DNA from: Spirosoma telluris
Lineage (GTDB): Bacteria; Bacteroidota; Bacteroidia; Cytophagales; Spirosomataceae
Reading direction: 5' to 3'
Length of the DNA stretch: 64,000 nucleotides
NCBI GenBank assembly: GCA_003259005.1
Contig: QLII01000001.1
Span: forward strand, 5,633,001-5,697,000
The notes beneath the pieces were generated by a model, which was not told where the DNA came from, did not search any database, and worked only from the letters and a program-made list of their open reading frames with translations. Position 1 is the stretch's first letter, and every line of letters begins with the position of its first letter. A program made the translations under genes and the position numbers. Of the stretch, positions 38,314 to 47,405 are shown one piece after another.

Positions 38314-40113
38314 TTAGACATCCATCGTCGCATCCAACTGCTGATACGACGTCGACTCCCCATCTGTTAAACAAAGCCAAAGTACATAATGCCCTGGCTT
38401 CAGGTCTTTTTTGTCCACAACGCACGAGAAGCCCGGATACGTATACTGGCGGCCTAGGGTACGGTCGGTTATATCATCCCAAATCTGTTTGTGGGTATCA
38501 AACGTGTAACTGGTGCCTGCCGATTGTGCTATTAATTGAATAGTTGTGTTTTTAGGCAACCCGTTGTTAACTAAAGCCCATGATCGGTATAACACCAGAA
38601 ATTCGTGTGTGCTGAATGGCTTTACCTCGGATGTAATTGTATTAGTGGCAACCAATTTTGTTGAATCAAACGAATGAGGGGCGCTTTTTAGATCGCGAAA
38701 CGTAAGGTTCGGGAGCTTGTACAAGCTCTTTTGGATTACATTCCTGAAAATAGGTTCGGCTATCCCCGGACTACCCCAGTGTAAAAATAGGTTTTTGGGA
38801 TTATCATTAAAGAAGGCAGTGCTGTATTGCAGTTGCCGCGTTCGGTCTACGATACGCTGACGATTACCCTGGTTGGTAGCCGACACATAAACAAAAAGTG
38901 CAATACCGAAGTAAGCGGCTAGTAGGCCCAAACGAAGGAAACGCTGTGTAAATACCTCAAGTGCCAATATGGCCTGACAGGCAAATAGCATAACCACCAC
39001 AATGCCATAGCGTGGACTAAACGCTTGCTCGACGCCCATCCCGGAGCGAGAAGCCATCAGCGATAGGCAGGTAAGATAAAGAAACAGTAACCAGCCTAAT
39101 ACGGGCAGGTGATCCATAATCCGTTTCTTATACCAAAGATAACCGACTAAACCCAGCGTCACGAGCACGAGTAACACACCAAATAGGATCGCTAATTTGG
39201 GTCTGGTTATGCCAGTCATTGAGCCTACTAAGGTGAAAAAATAGCTGATAGCTCGTCCTGTATGGTTAACTAACGAATCGACAACGTCGGGGTGATAAGG
39301 CGGCCTTGTATAATCGACAAAATATAATCCCAGCGTTATAGCGGCTAGGATTACCCATATAATTAGTTTTCGATACGCTTTTAATAGAATTAATAAGGGT
39401 ATGCCTGCAATGAACGAGAACATGCCGCTTCCAATGGTAAACGTTGCTACTACAGCCGCTATACAAGCAAGTATAAACGCCCCTTTCCCCGGCTGGAGCA
39501 GACAATACAAACTAATCATCGCAAAAACGACAACGTATAAGTTCGATAGGGCAGCCATGCCCCAGGTCGCTAACTCCCAATACTGAAACAAAAACAGCGA
39601 ATAGGCAACGGGTAGTAGATAAACTAATTTTTGATAAACGGGTAGCCGTGGAAACGAAACTTTAATGAAGATGATGCCAATCAGAATCATTGGCAGGTTC
39701 CCAAATAAGATCAAATGCTTAAAGTTCAATTCCCCAAACAGGGCGTAATCGGCCAGAAATATCAACCGGTTAAAGACAATTCGATGTTCGTTGTATTGCG
39801 AAAAAATCAGTTTTAGCTTGCCCCAGGCATCTAATCCGCCGTACTCATAGTCGAAAATGAAACCCAGTGCGCTGTTAAAGTCGTCTTCGTAGGGGAAATT
39901 ATAGGCGTTTTTGAAAAGTGTCTGGTAGTAGATAAAAATGGGGATCGCTAACAGGAATATACATAAGCCCGCGAAAACGGGTGATTTTTCAACCGAACCA
40001 GGAAATAGGCCCGCCTGGGCTGACTGGTCGGCTTTGGTTGGGTAATCTGAGCGTTTAGAAAAGAATACGGTACTATAGCGTAAAACGAAACTATTTTTGG
40101 CTGCAAACATCAC
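38314..40113 (-). CDS. GT-C-like membrane protein, paralogue B
   Basis: This polytopic membrane protein of 599 residues is intact in frame. It has a charged N-terminus of about 45 residues, about eleven helices and a C-terminal external domain ending with GFSCVVDKKDLKPGHYVLWL. The first external loop carries NFPYEDDFNSALGF and FSQYNEHRIVFNR. It matches paralogue A along its whole length, which supports the frame corrections made there. The acidic loop suggests a lipid-linked sugar transferase of the GT-C superfamily. The first ATG may be too early, and other in-frame starts exist. Confidence 0.65.
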   Translation of the reverse strand: MMFAAKNSFVLRYSTVFFSKRSDYPTKADQSAQAGLFPGSVEKSPVFAGLCIFLLAIPIFIYYQTLFKNAYNFPYEDDFNSALGFIFDYEYGGLDAWGKLKLIFSQYNEHRIVFNRLIFLADYALFGELNFKHLILFGNLPMILIGIIFIKVSFPRLPVYQKLVYLLPVAYSLFLFQYWELATWGMAALSNLYVVVFAMISLYCLLQPGKGAFILACIAAVVATFTIGSGMFSFIAGIPLLILLKAYRKLIIWVILAAITLGLYFVDYTRPPYHPDVVDSLVNHTGRAISYFFTLVGSMTGITRPKLAILFGVLLVLVTLGLVGYLWYKKRIMDHLPVLGWLLFLYLTCLSLMASRSGMGVEQAFSPRYGIVVVMLFACQAILALEVFTQRFLRLGLLAAYFGIALFVYVSATNQGNRQRIVDRTRQLQYSTAFFNDNPKNLFLHWGSPGIAEPIFRNVIQKSLYKLPNLTFRDLKSAPHSFDSTKLVATNTITSEVKPFSTHEFLVLYRSWALVNNGLPKNTTIQLIAQSAGTSYTFDTHKQIWDDITDRTLGRQYTYPGFSCVVDKKDLKPGHYVLWLCLTDGESTSYQQLDATMDV

Positions 40114-40285
40114 TATTTGAAAGATACGTAGAGATTAAGGGGTAAGTATAGTTCAATTTGGAGTATTAGACAAGATACGTATAGCAGACGGTCCAGAATC
40201 AAACTGCGCGGGCAAAAATTACCATCCACCGACACCTCAAGCCAGACAATTAGCCTAATGGTACGGCTTTTACAGCAGGATTGCG

Positions 40286-40293
40286 TAAATTTG
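40286..40293 (+). promoter_or_regulatory. Candidate -7 box (TAAATTTG) of gcvP
   Basis: The sequence matches TAnnTTTG, 34 bases before the ATG at 40327. It lies downstream of the alternative start at 40258. If real, it rules out the longer start, because that codon would not be transcribed. Confidence 0.45.
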
Positions 40294-40326
40294 TCTGATC
40301 TAACAGACTCTAGAAACCATCGTTCG

Positions 40327-43224
40327 ATGAAGTTAAATCTTCGTTACCAGGAATCATTTGAAGACCGTCATCATGGTCAGACGGACGCGGCTCTGACCGA
40401 TATGCTTAAAACGGTGGGTGTGCAATCCATCGATCAACTGATTGAGCAGACTGTTCCGGAAATTATTCGACTCAAAAAGCCGCTAAATCTGCCCGATCCT
40501 AAGTCCGAAATGCAGTTTCTGACTGATTTCAAAAAGATCGCTGGTCAGAATAAAGTGTTTAAATCTTATATCGGCACTGGTTACTACGATACCGTTACGC
40601 CAAACGTTATTCTGCGTAATATTCTGGAGAACCCTGCATGGTACACAGCCTATACACCTTACCAGGCCGAGATTGCTCAGGGGCGGCTCGAAGCACTACT
40701 GAATTTCCAGACCGTGGTATCAGACCTGACGGGTATGGACTTAGCCAATGCGTCGCTTCTGGATGAAGGCACAGCCGCAGCCGAAGCCATGCACATGCTG
40801 TATGCCATGCGGCCAGCCGCGAAGAAAAACGCCAGTACGTTTTTTGTCTCGGAACGGTGCCACCCACAAACGATTGATGTGTTGTTAACGCGCGCTACGC
40901 CCATTGGGATTTCTATTCTCATCGGTGACCATCGCACGGTTGACCTCACAAATGGTGACATTTTTGGCCTGTTGTTGCAATATCCGGCAACTGACGGGGA
41001 AGTATTCGATTATACAGACCTGATTGCTGCTGCTCATGAGCTAAACAGCACGGTTGCCGTAGCTGCCGATTTGCTTGCATTGACCCTGCTTAAGTCGCCG
41101 GGTGAAATGGGAGCAGACATCGTGGTGGGTTCGTCGCAGCGGTTTGGTGTGCCCATGGGCTATGGTGGTCCGCACGCGGCCTTTTTTGCTACCCGTGATG
41201 CCTTCAAGCGACAGATTCCAGGTCGGATTATTGGCGTATCGCAGGATGCTGAAGGAAAGCCAGCTTTACGGATGGCCCTGCAAACGCGTGAACAGCACAT
41301 TCGTCGGGAGAAAGCCACGTCAAATATTTGCACAGCGCAGGTACTGTTAGCCGTTATGGCCGGCAGTTATGCCGTTTATCATGGCCCCCAACGGCTTCGT
41401 TCCATTGCCGAGCAGGTGCATGCGCTGACGAAAGCGTTTGCTACCGCACTGCGCTGGAGTGCCCACGAAGTGAGTACCGAAAATTATTTCGATACTGTGA
41501 CGGTGAAAGTATCGGATACCGAATCACTGAAAAAATCGGCGAAGGCGGCTCAGATCAACCTGAAATATCTGCCAGATGATGAGCATGTCAGTGTTTCGTT
41601 TGATGAAGCCAAAACCTACCACGATCTGACGGAATTACTGACCGTGTTTGGCGTGAAAGCCGATATGGATGCGATTCTGGAAGGTCTGGAAATTACCTGG
41701 CCAGAGCCCCTTGTCCGCACATCTACCTACCTGACGCATCCCGTGTTCAATACGTATCATACGGAACACGAAATGCTGCGCTACCTGAAGTCGCTGGAAG
41801 AAAAAGATCTTTCGCTGGTGCATTCAATGATTTCATTAGGGAGTTGCACCATGAAATTGAATGCCACGGCCGAAATGATCCCGGTGACCTGGCCCGAAAT
41901 TGGTAAGCTGCATCCCTTCGCACCGAAAGATCAGACGGCAGGCTATCAGCAATTATTTAAAGAATTAAACGATTGGCTTTGCGAAATTACCGGCTTTGCG
42001 GCTATGTCATTGCAGCCTAATTCGGGTGCTCAGGGCGAGTACGCAGGCTTAATGGTTATTCGCGCTTATCATGAAAGTCGGGGTGATACGCACCGGAATA
42101 TTTCGCTGATTCCTCAGTCGGCACACGGAACAAACCCCGCCAGCGCGGTTATGGCAGGGATGAAAGTGGTCATCGTAAAATGTGATGACCGGGGCAACAT
42201 CGACATCTCTGATCTGAAAGCTAAAGCCGAACAATACAGCAATGAGCTTTCCTGTCTGATGGCAACCTATCCGTCAACGCACGGTGTGTTTGAAGAAGGC
42301 ATTATTGAAATTTGCGAGATCATTCACCAGCATGGCGGCCAGGTGTACATGGATGGGGCGAATATGAACGCGCAGGTTGGTCTGACCTCACCGGCTACTA
42401 TTGGCGCAGACGTTTGTCACCTGAATTTGCATAAAACCTTCTGCATTCCCCACGGTGGTGGCGGACCCGGCATGGGACCAATTGGGGTAGCTCCTCAGCT
42501 AGTGCCTTTCCTCCCTGGACATTCTATGGTACATATTGGTGGAAGCCAGGCTATTCACGCGGTTTCGGCGGCACCCTATGGTTCGGCCAGCATCCTGACT
42601 ATTTCCTACGCCTATATCGCTATGATGGGTGGTGAAGGATTGACCAATGCAACGAAACGCGCTATTCTGAACGCCAACTACATTAAGGCTCGCCTGAGTG
42701 GTCATTATGATTCGCTCTATACAGGGGCTAATGGCCGTTGCGCTCACGAAATGATTATCGACTGCCGTCCGTTCAAAATGGCGACGGGTGTTGAAGTCGA
42801 AGATATTGCCAAGCGATTGATGGATTATGGTTTCCACGCCCCAACCGTTTCATTCCCGGTAGCAGGTACACTCATGATCGAACCAACCGAGTCGGAATCG
42901 CAGGCGGAACTGGATCGTTTCTGCGAAGCCATGATTTCTATCCGTGAAGAAATTCGCGAGATTGAAAATGGCCAGGCCGACCGGACGAACAACGTGCTGA
43001 AACATGCACCGCACACGGCCACTGTTGCGTTGAGTGATAACTGGACTCGGCCTTACAGCCGTGAGAAAGCCGTTTATCCGCTACCTCAGGTTCGCGCCCG
43101 TAAATTCTGGCCAAGTGTCAGCCGAATTGATTCGGCCTATGGCGACCGGAATCTGGTTTGCGCCTGTGTGCCAGTTGAGGCTTATGCGACTGAGGTTGCG
43201 GAGGAAATGGAGGTTGAGAAGTAG
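40327..43224 (+). CDS. gcvP: Glycine dehydrogenase (decarboxylating), P-protein
   Basis: This is the PLP-dependent P-protein of the glycine cleavage system. It decarboxylates glycine and passes the aminomethyl group to the lipoyl H-protein. It has 965 residues, the usual length for the fused form with an N-terminal half and a PLP-binding C-terminal half. The PLP lysine is Lys703 in HLNLHKTFCIPHGGGGPG. Other conserved parts are SFIGTGYYDT-like YIGTGYYDTVTPNVI and SLGSCTMKLNAT. I chose the ATG at 40327, which gives the family N-terminus. No other gcv gene is adjacent. Confidence 0.95.
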   Translation: MKLNLRYQESFEDRHHGQTDAALTDMLKTVGVQSIDQLIEQTVPEIIRLKKPLNLPDPKSEMQFLTDFKKIAGQNKVFKSYIGTGYYDTVTPNVILRNILENPAWYTAYTPYQAEIAQGRLEALLNFQTVVSDLTGMDLANASLLDEGTAAAEAMHMLYAMRPAAKKNASTFFVSERCHPQTIDVLLTRATPIGISILIGDHRTVDLTNGDIFGLLLQYPATDGEVFDYTDLIAAAHELNSTVAVAADLLALTLLKSPGEMGADIVVGSSQRFGVPMGYGGPHAAFFATRDAFKRQIPGRIIGVSQDAEGKPALRMALQTREQHIRREKATSNICTAQVLLAVMAGSYAVYHGPQRLRSIAEQVHALTKAFATALRWSAHEVSTENYFDTVTVKVSDTESLKKSAKAAQINLKYLPDDEHVSVSFDEAKTYHDLTELLTVFGVKADMDAILEGLEITWPEPLVRTSTYLTHPVFNTYHTEHEMLRYLKSLEEKDLSLVHSMISLGSCTMKLNATAEMIPVTWPEIGKLHPFAPKDQTAGYQQLFKELNDWLCEITGFAAMSLQPNSGAQGEYAGLMVIRAYHESRGDTHRNISLIPQSAHGTNPASAVMAGMKVVIVKCDDRGNIDISDLKAKAEQYSNELSCLMATYPSTHGVFEEGIIEICEIIHQHGGQVYMDGANMNAQVGLTSPATIGADVCHLNLHKTFCIPHGGGGPGMGPIGVAPQLVPFLPGHSMVHIGGSQAIHAVSAAPYGSASILTISYAYIAMMGGEGLTNATKRAILNANYIKARLSGHYDSLYTGANGRCAHEMIIDCRPFKMATGVEVEDIAKRLMDYGFHAPTVSFPVAGTLMIEPTESESQAELDRFCEAMISIREEIREIENGQADRTNNVLKHAPHTATVALSDNWTRPYSREKAVYPLPQVRARKFWPSVSRIDSAYGDRNLVCACVPVEAYATEVAEEMEVEK

Positions 43225-43313
43225 TTTGCTAATGATGCAAGCAAGGAATTATTCTTCAAATGCATTACAGTGACTTTCTATTTCAAAACAGACAAAATTG
43301 CATAGATGAAACG

Positions 43314-43352
43314 AAAAAACTCAACGCAGCTGGAATTTGCCAGCTGCGTTGA
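43314..43352 (-). terminator. Intrinsic terminator of the gene at 43381-43743
   Basis: A perfect 13-bp stem (43321-43333 with 43340-43352) encloses a 6-base loop. Read on the minus strand it is followed directly by GTTTTTTCG. This is a classical rho-independent terminator for the minus-strand gene. It may also slow transcription leaving gcvP. Confidence 0.8.
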
Positions 43353-43380
43353 GCATAACGAATTACTCAATGTATAAAGA

Positions 43381-43743
43381 CTAGCTGGCTAGGAAATTAA
43401 CGGCCTGCTTCAGGGTCCGCTCATTATGCGTTTCAGAGTCTGTGTATGAACGCTCGCCAACCTCAATGGTAAGCTCTTTGCCCAAAAGCTGCTTCGTGTC
43501 GAGTTCCTTTCCTTCCTTTGCATCAATACCAACGCTGCCAAATAAGCTTACAATAGCAGGCATTCCCGCTTGTGACTGGTAAAACCGATGCGATACATAG
43601 CCATCTTCATTCTCAAATCGGACGGCAAAAAACGGAATGCCCTTATTTTCACTGGTACCTTCTTCAATGTCAGTAATAGTTACCTGTTGCCGACCATCAG
43701 CCAATAGGGTTTTTTCCTGGCCTTTTTCAATAGCGATTTTCAT
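43381..43743 (-). CDS. Hypothetical 120-residue cytoplasmic protein
   Basis: I do not recognise the family with confidence. The protein has no signal peptide or membrane segment. It appears mostly beta-stranded: KTLLADGRQQVTITDIEEG, IPFFAVRFENEDGYVSHRFY, then KELTIEVGERSY. The alternating pattern and the theme of a modified residue list versus an external ligand recall small OB-like or DUF669-type proteins of phage origin, but this is only a resemblance. It has its own terminator and is flanked by a long gap upstream, so it is a single-gene unit. Confidence 0.5.
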   Translation of the reverse strand: MKIAIEKGQEKTLLADGRQQVTITDIEEGTSENKGIPFFAVRFENEDGYVSHRFYQSQAGMPAIVSLFGSVGIDAKEGKELDTKQLLGKELTIEVGERSYTDSETHNERTLKQAVNFLAS

Positions 43744-44407
43744 AGTGTTGAGCTTATGTTTTATTTGTATTATAAACAGAAGGAAATAGTTATTGTTTAT
43801 TGAGGTGGCCGTTTTTTAACTAAAAAAACAACAATTTTCCTATTAGAAGCTGGCCTTATGTGATTTAATGTATTTTACTTGTATTGTGTAGGTTGCGTAG
43901 TTCGTATAGCTATATCGACTCATTTATAGAAAGCTTCATGGATCAAGAAGATCGGTCAAGAAAAGGTGGTTATCTAAAAGTGACGGTTGAAACACGTAAG
44001 GGAGGATCTGGAAGTAAAGTCCAAGGCTTAGCAAAATAACGTTTTACAAAGCGTCTATAAATGCCTTATATATAAACCGCCGGGTTCTACTGATGGGGAG
44101 GCTATGTGAGAAAGTCGGTAGGACACGGTTGGAGTGACAAGAGAAGCTGGAACAACCAGCCTGTTTAAGAATCCCCAGGTCTCTTCATCGCCGACTCAAG
44201 GTACTCACAACCCGTTCCAGGCCCTATTTAAAAGTTATCCTTCCTTTCTTCTAATAACCTCAAATCAAGACAAAGATTTGAATAGTAAACCGGCCCTATT
44301 ACTATGAAAAATGTCTCAATAAAAAACCAATTGTATTCGTTAAAAGTAGTACCCGCCCGAATTTCCATTATCTTGGGCGCGGAAAAAGATTTCTGCTCTA
44401 TACCTCT
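43744..44407. other. 664-base gap with a possible micro-ORF and unexplained GC-rich block
   Basis: No long gene is present. A 33-codon frame lies at 43938-44039. From about 44078 to 44220 the sequence becomes less AT-rich and contains short hairpins such as GCTGG-AACAA-CCAGC at 44146-44160 and AACC-GCCG-GGTT near 44076. A structured RNA is possible, but I cannot assign a family. The final 60 bases should hold the promoter of the lipoprotein gene at 44408, with a near match TATCTTGG close to 44369. Confidence 0.4.
43938..44039 (+). CDS. Possible 33-residue basic peptide
   Basis: ATG to TAA encodes a very basic peptide beginning MDQEDRSRKGGYLKVTVE and ending in GLAK. Of its 33 residues, 8 are Lys or Arg. 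There is no clear ribosome-binding site and no known family. It may be a chance frame or the leader of something else, and is listed only because it is the longest frame in a 664-base gap. Confidence 0.2.
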   Translation: MDQEDRSRKGGYLKVTVETRKGGSGSKVQGLAK

Positions 44408-46420
44408 ATGAAAATCAATACGTTGTCTGTACTACTAATAGCGGTGGGGTTGACCTCCGGATTAATGGGCTGCAACTCGGCTATGCAGGCGTATAAAAAA
44501 GGCGTTCGCCATTACGACGCTGGAGAGTACAATCTGGCACTGAACCAGTTTCAGAAAGCAGCCAAAGGAAACATAGACCCTGCCCGGTTGAATTATTACA
44601 CGGCTGAATCCTATCGGCTGTCGAACCGTTTTGGCGAAGCTGCTCCCTTTTACCAGAAGGCCATCGAAGCCAATACGACCGAGCCAGATGCCCGCTTCAA
44701 TTATGCCTACGCCCTGAAATCGCAGGGTAATTATCCAGGAGCACTTGAGCAATTGCAGCAATATGTGGCAAACGCACCGAAAGCGACTGCTAAAGCCACC
44801 CTCGACAAGGCAAGACGTGAAGTGGAAACCTTGAAGGCCATAGATCTGATTGCGAAAAACAAGTCGCTCATTACCCTTCGGAATGTGAGTAACCTGAACT
44901 CGCCGGGGGCCGAATTTGCGCCGGTAGTACGGGGTGAGGAACTCGTTTTTACCGCTTCGCGGAAAGAGCATGTCTATAAGAACAATGGCCAGCCAATGCT
45001 GGGCTTGTACAAAGCGAAACTTAATCAGAAGCCTGACGAGACGGGTAATATAGGGATTACAGGTACGCCAGAATTGTTTAGCACGAATATCTTTCAGGAC
45101 GATGTGAATGAAGGAACCCCTGCCTTTTCGAAAGATGGCAAAACGATGGTGCTCGCTCGGGGTAATAACGGTAAACGCAAGGGCGGCCTGGATGTTGATC
45201 TATACATCAGTCGGTTGGGCGAAAACAATACCTGGAGTCAGCCACTACGGTTGCCCATCAGTGATTCGACCGCTTGGGATGGCTCGCCCGCTTTTTCGGG
45301 AGACGGTAAAACGCTTTATTTCGCGTCGAACCGGGCCGGTGGTGCGGGCGGTATCGATATTTATCGCACCAGTATCGACGCATCGGGTCGCTTTAGTCGT
45401 CCGGTCAATATGGGACGCGATATTAATACGCCGGGTGATGAAATGTTCCCCTACGTTGGGCCGAATGCTAAGTTGTATTTTGCATCCGATGGACATCCGG
45501 GCTTAGGGAAGTTAGACGTTTTTGTAGCTACGCGCTCCGGAGGGGTTACTCGGGTTGAAAACATGGGCCAACCCATTAACTCGCCCGCCGACGATTTTGG
45601 CCTGATCTATACCGATCCTACCAAAGGATTCATGGCCTCTAATCGAGGAGGGGGTAAAGGTGACGATGATATTTATTTCTTCCAGGAGGGACCAGATCGG
45701 GAGGCTGATTCGACAACAATTGCGAGGAATCCACCAACATCTGATGCCCCAAAAATGGTCCGCTACTTTATTGCCGGAACAGTTTCGGCCAATGAAACAC
45801 CCGTTGTACCGCTTGATTCGGCTCGGGTAAGAATCCTGGAGGATGCCACCGGTCAGCCAATCGCTGAAGCAACAACCGGTCAGCCGGGTACATTTGGGAA
45901 GTATCCATTGCAGGAAGGGAAAGACTATACCGTTCTGGTCGAACGGAAAGGCTACCTGACCCGTCGGGAGCAGTTTACGATGCAGGGAAAAAGTATACCC
46001 CCTGTTTTCCTGACCAAAGCCCAGACGGATACCACGTTTTATGTACCCGTTTTGCTCGACCGGTCGGTGTTGAATAAGACGTTTGTCCTGGAAAATATTT
46101 ACTACGATCTGGACAAGTATAACATCCGGGCAGATGCTTCGCCTGAACTCGACAAGATCGTGGTGATTTTGAAAGATAACCCAACGCTCAAACTCGAACT
46201 CAGTTCGCATACGGATACCCGATCTTCGGATGCCTATAACCTGAAATTATCGCAAAACCGGGCAAAAGCTGCTGTCGATTATATCGTGTCGCAGGGCATC
46301 TCGGCAGATCGCCTGGTGGCGAAAGGATATGGAGAGACTCGCTTGGTAGTCAAAAATGCGAAGACCGAAGAAGAACACCAGCGGAATCGCCGAACAGAAA
46401 TCAAGATTCTGGAATTGTAA
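44408..46420 (+). CDS. PorE-like OmpA-family lipoprotein (TPR, PD40 propeller, CRD, OmpA)
   Basis: This 670-residue lipoprotein has a signal peptide with the lipobox LMGC (Cys22). TPR-like repeats span about residues 25-130, and WD40-like PD40 propeller repeats about 150-435 (PAFSKDGKTM, PAFSGDGKTLYFASNR, YFASDGHPGLGKLD). A carboxypeptidase-regulatory-like beta domain follows about 450-540, then a C-terminal OmpA peptidoglycan-binding domain (LSSHTDTRSSDAYNLKLSQN). This domain order matches PorE of the type IX secretion system, which ties the secretion machinery to the cell wall. Several paralogues with the same order usually occur, so the T9SS role is likely but not certain. Confidence 0.85.
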   Translation: MKINTLSVLLIAVGLTSGLMGCNSAMQAYKKGVRHYDAGEYNLALNQFQKAAKGNIDPARLNYYTAESYRLSNRFGEAAPFYQKAIEANTTEPDARFNYAYALKSQGNYPGALEQLQQYVANAPKATAKATLDKARREVETLKAIDLIAKNKSLITLRNVSNLNSPGAEFAPVVRGEELVFTASRKEHVYKNNGQPMLGLYKAKLNQKPDETGNIGITGTPELFSTNIFQDDVNEGTPAFSKDGKTMVLARGNNGKRKGGLDVDLYISRLGENNTWSQPLRLPISDSTAWDGSPAFSGDGKTLYFASNRAGGAGGIDIYRTSIDASGRFSRPVNMGRDINTPGDEMFPYVGPNAKLYFASDGHPGLGKLDVFVATRSGGVTRVENMGQPINSPADDFGLIYTDPTKGFMASNRGGGKGDDDIYFFQEGPDREADSTTIARNPPTSDAPKMVRYFIAGTVSANETPVVPLDSARVRILEDATGQPIAEATTGQPGTFGKYPLQEGKDYTVLVERKGYLTRREQFTMQGKSIPPVFLTKAQTDTTFYVPVLLDRSVLNKTFVLENIYYDLDKYNIRADASPELDKIVVILKDNPTLKLELSSHTDTRSSDAYNLKLSQNRAKAAVDYIVSQGISADRLVAKGYGETRLVVKNAKTEEEHQRNRRTEIKILEL

Positions 46421-46458
46421 AGGTAGAGCCTGATTAATCACTATAAACACTATCTTTA

Positions 46459-46500
46459 AGGGTCTGGTTATAACTTAATAACCAGGCCCTTATTGTTTTA
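46459..46500 (+). terminator. Terminator after the PorE-like gene
   Basis: A 13-bp stem (46459-46471 with 46478-46490, one G-T pair) encloses a 6-base loop and is followed by TATTGTTTT. It lies directly before the start codon of the TspO-like gene at 46500, so that gene has almost no untranslated leader downstream of it. Confidence 0.7.
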
Positions 46501-47309
46501 TGAAGAACGACAGACTGCGCCAATTCTTCGTTGTGTTTAGTATCATTGCCCTTGTTGTCATGAACTACCTCTCCAATGTCGGCGCATTTGGAGGAAAAAC
46601 CAATAAGGCAATTTCTGATAAATATCATACCCTGATAACCCCGGCCGGTTATGCGTTTTCCATTTGGGGAATCATTTTCCTGGGATTATGTGCCTTTGCT
46701 ATCTATCAGGCACTGGGTACTCAGCGAACAAACGCTCGCTTTCGATCTATAGGCTGGTGGGTAGTGTTGAATGCCTTTTGCAATGCCATCTGGAGTCCAT
46801 TGTTCAACAACGAGCGCATCGGGGTTGCGTTGGTCGTTATCCTGGTGATGCTGGTCTCGCTGGTTATCATTGAGCAGCGATTGCTGGAGCGTCAGCCTGT
46901 TCCTGTTCTGTCAACTGACCCGGATAATACGCTGCCCGAATCATCAGCTTCACGTACGCAGACATGGTTAGCCAGAATCCCGTTTTCTATTTACTTCGGC
47001 TGGCTTACAATCGCGACTATTCTAAATGGTACAGTTTATTTGAAAGCGACCGATTTTAGCCTGATGGGTCTAAGCGAACAAACCTGGGCGATGTCCATGC
47101 TAGTCGTTGGGCTGGTAGTGGGGGCAATTGTCTTCAATCGGTTTCGAAGTGTAGCGTATATACTGGTTTTTGCCTGGGCATACGTCGCCATTGCGGTCGA
47201 ACAAAAAGACTATGCCCAAATTCAACTGGTAGCCGGAATAGGGGCTATTGCTGCGGTAGGGGTGGCTATCGCAGGGCTTGTTTCCCGCAAAACGCCGGTC
47301 TATAGTTGA
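46500..47309 (+). CDS. TspO/tryptophan-rich sensory protein family membrane protein
   Basis: This 269-residue protein has about seven hydrophobic segments, longer than classical TspO (about 160). Conserved features are TPAGYAFSIWGIIFLGL, NAFCNAIWSPLFN and IPFSIYFGWLTIATILN. The family binds porphyrins or sterols in membranes, but the role of this long subgroup is not established. It follows the terminator at 46459-46500. A promoter must therefore overlap or cross that hairpin, or read-through feeds it. A large hairpin closes it downstream. Confidence 0.78.
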   Translation: MKNDRLRQFFVVFSIIALVVMNYLSNVGAFGGKTNKAISDKYHTLITPAGYAFSIWGIIFLGLCAFAIYQALGTQRTNARFRSIGWWVVLNAFCNAIWSPLFNNERIGVALVVILVMLVSLVIIEQRLLERQPVPVLSTDPDNTLPESSASRTQTWLARIPFSIYFGWLTIATILNGTVYLKATDFSLMGLSEQTWAMSMLVVGLVVGAIVFNRFRSVAYILVFAWAYVAIAVEQKDYAQIQLVAGIGAIAAVGVAIAGLVSRKTPVYS

Positions 47310-47322
47310 CATAAATTGGCTA

Positions 47323-47390
47323 GAAAGCGGTGAAGCCGACGACTACGTTGTAGAGACAATCACAACGTAGTCGTCGGCTTCACCGCTTTC
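47323..47390. terminator. Perfect 29-bp hairpin between convergent genes
   Basis: Positions 47323-47351 and 47362-47390 are exact reverse complements, with the loop AGAGACAATC. The arms are GC-rich in the middle. It lies between the convergent TspO-like and cyclophilin genes and can end transcripts from both sides. There is no strong U-tract. The long perfect stem also fits a dispersed palindromic repeat. Confidence 0.65.
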
Positions 47391-47405
47391 CAGACCTGTT
47401 ACAGG

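Noticed and set aside
40258..40326. Upstream start for gcvP
   Set aside because: The added 23 residues are not family-like, and a -7 box at 40286-40293 lies within them.
44085..44125. Hammerhead-type ribozyme (CTGATGG with a later GAAA)
   Set aside because: The core should be CTGANGA and here the last base differs. The stretch between core and GAAA cannot form stem II.
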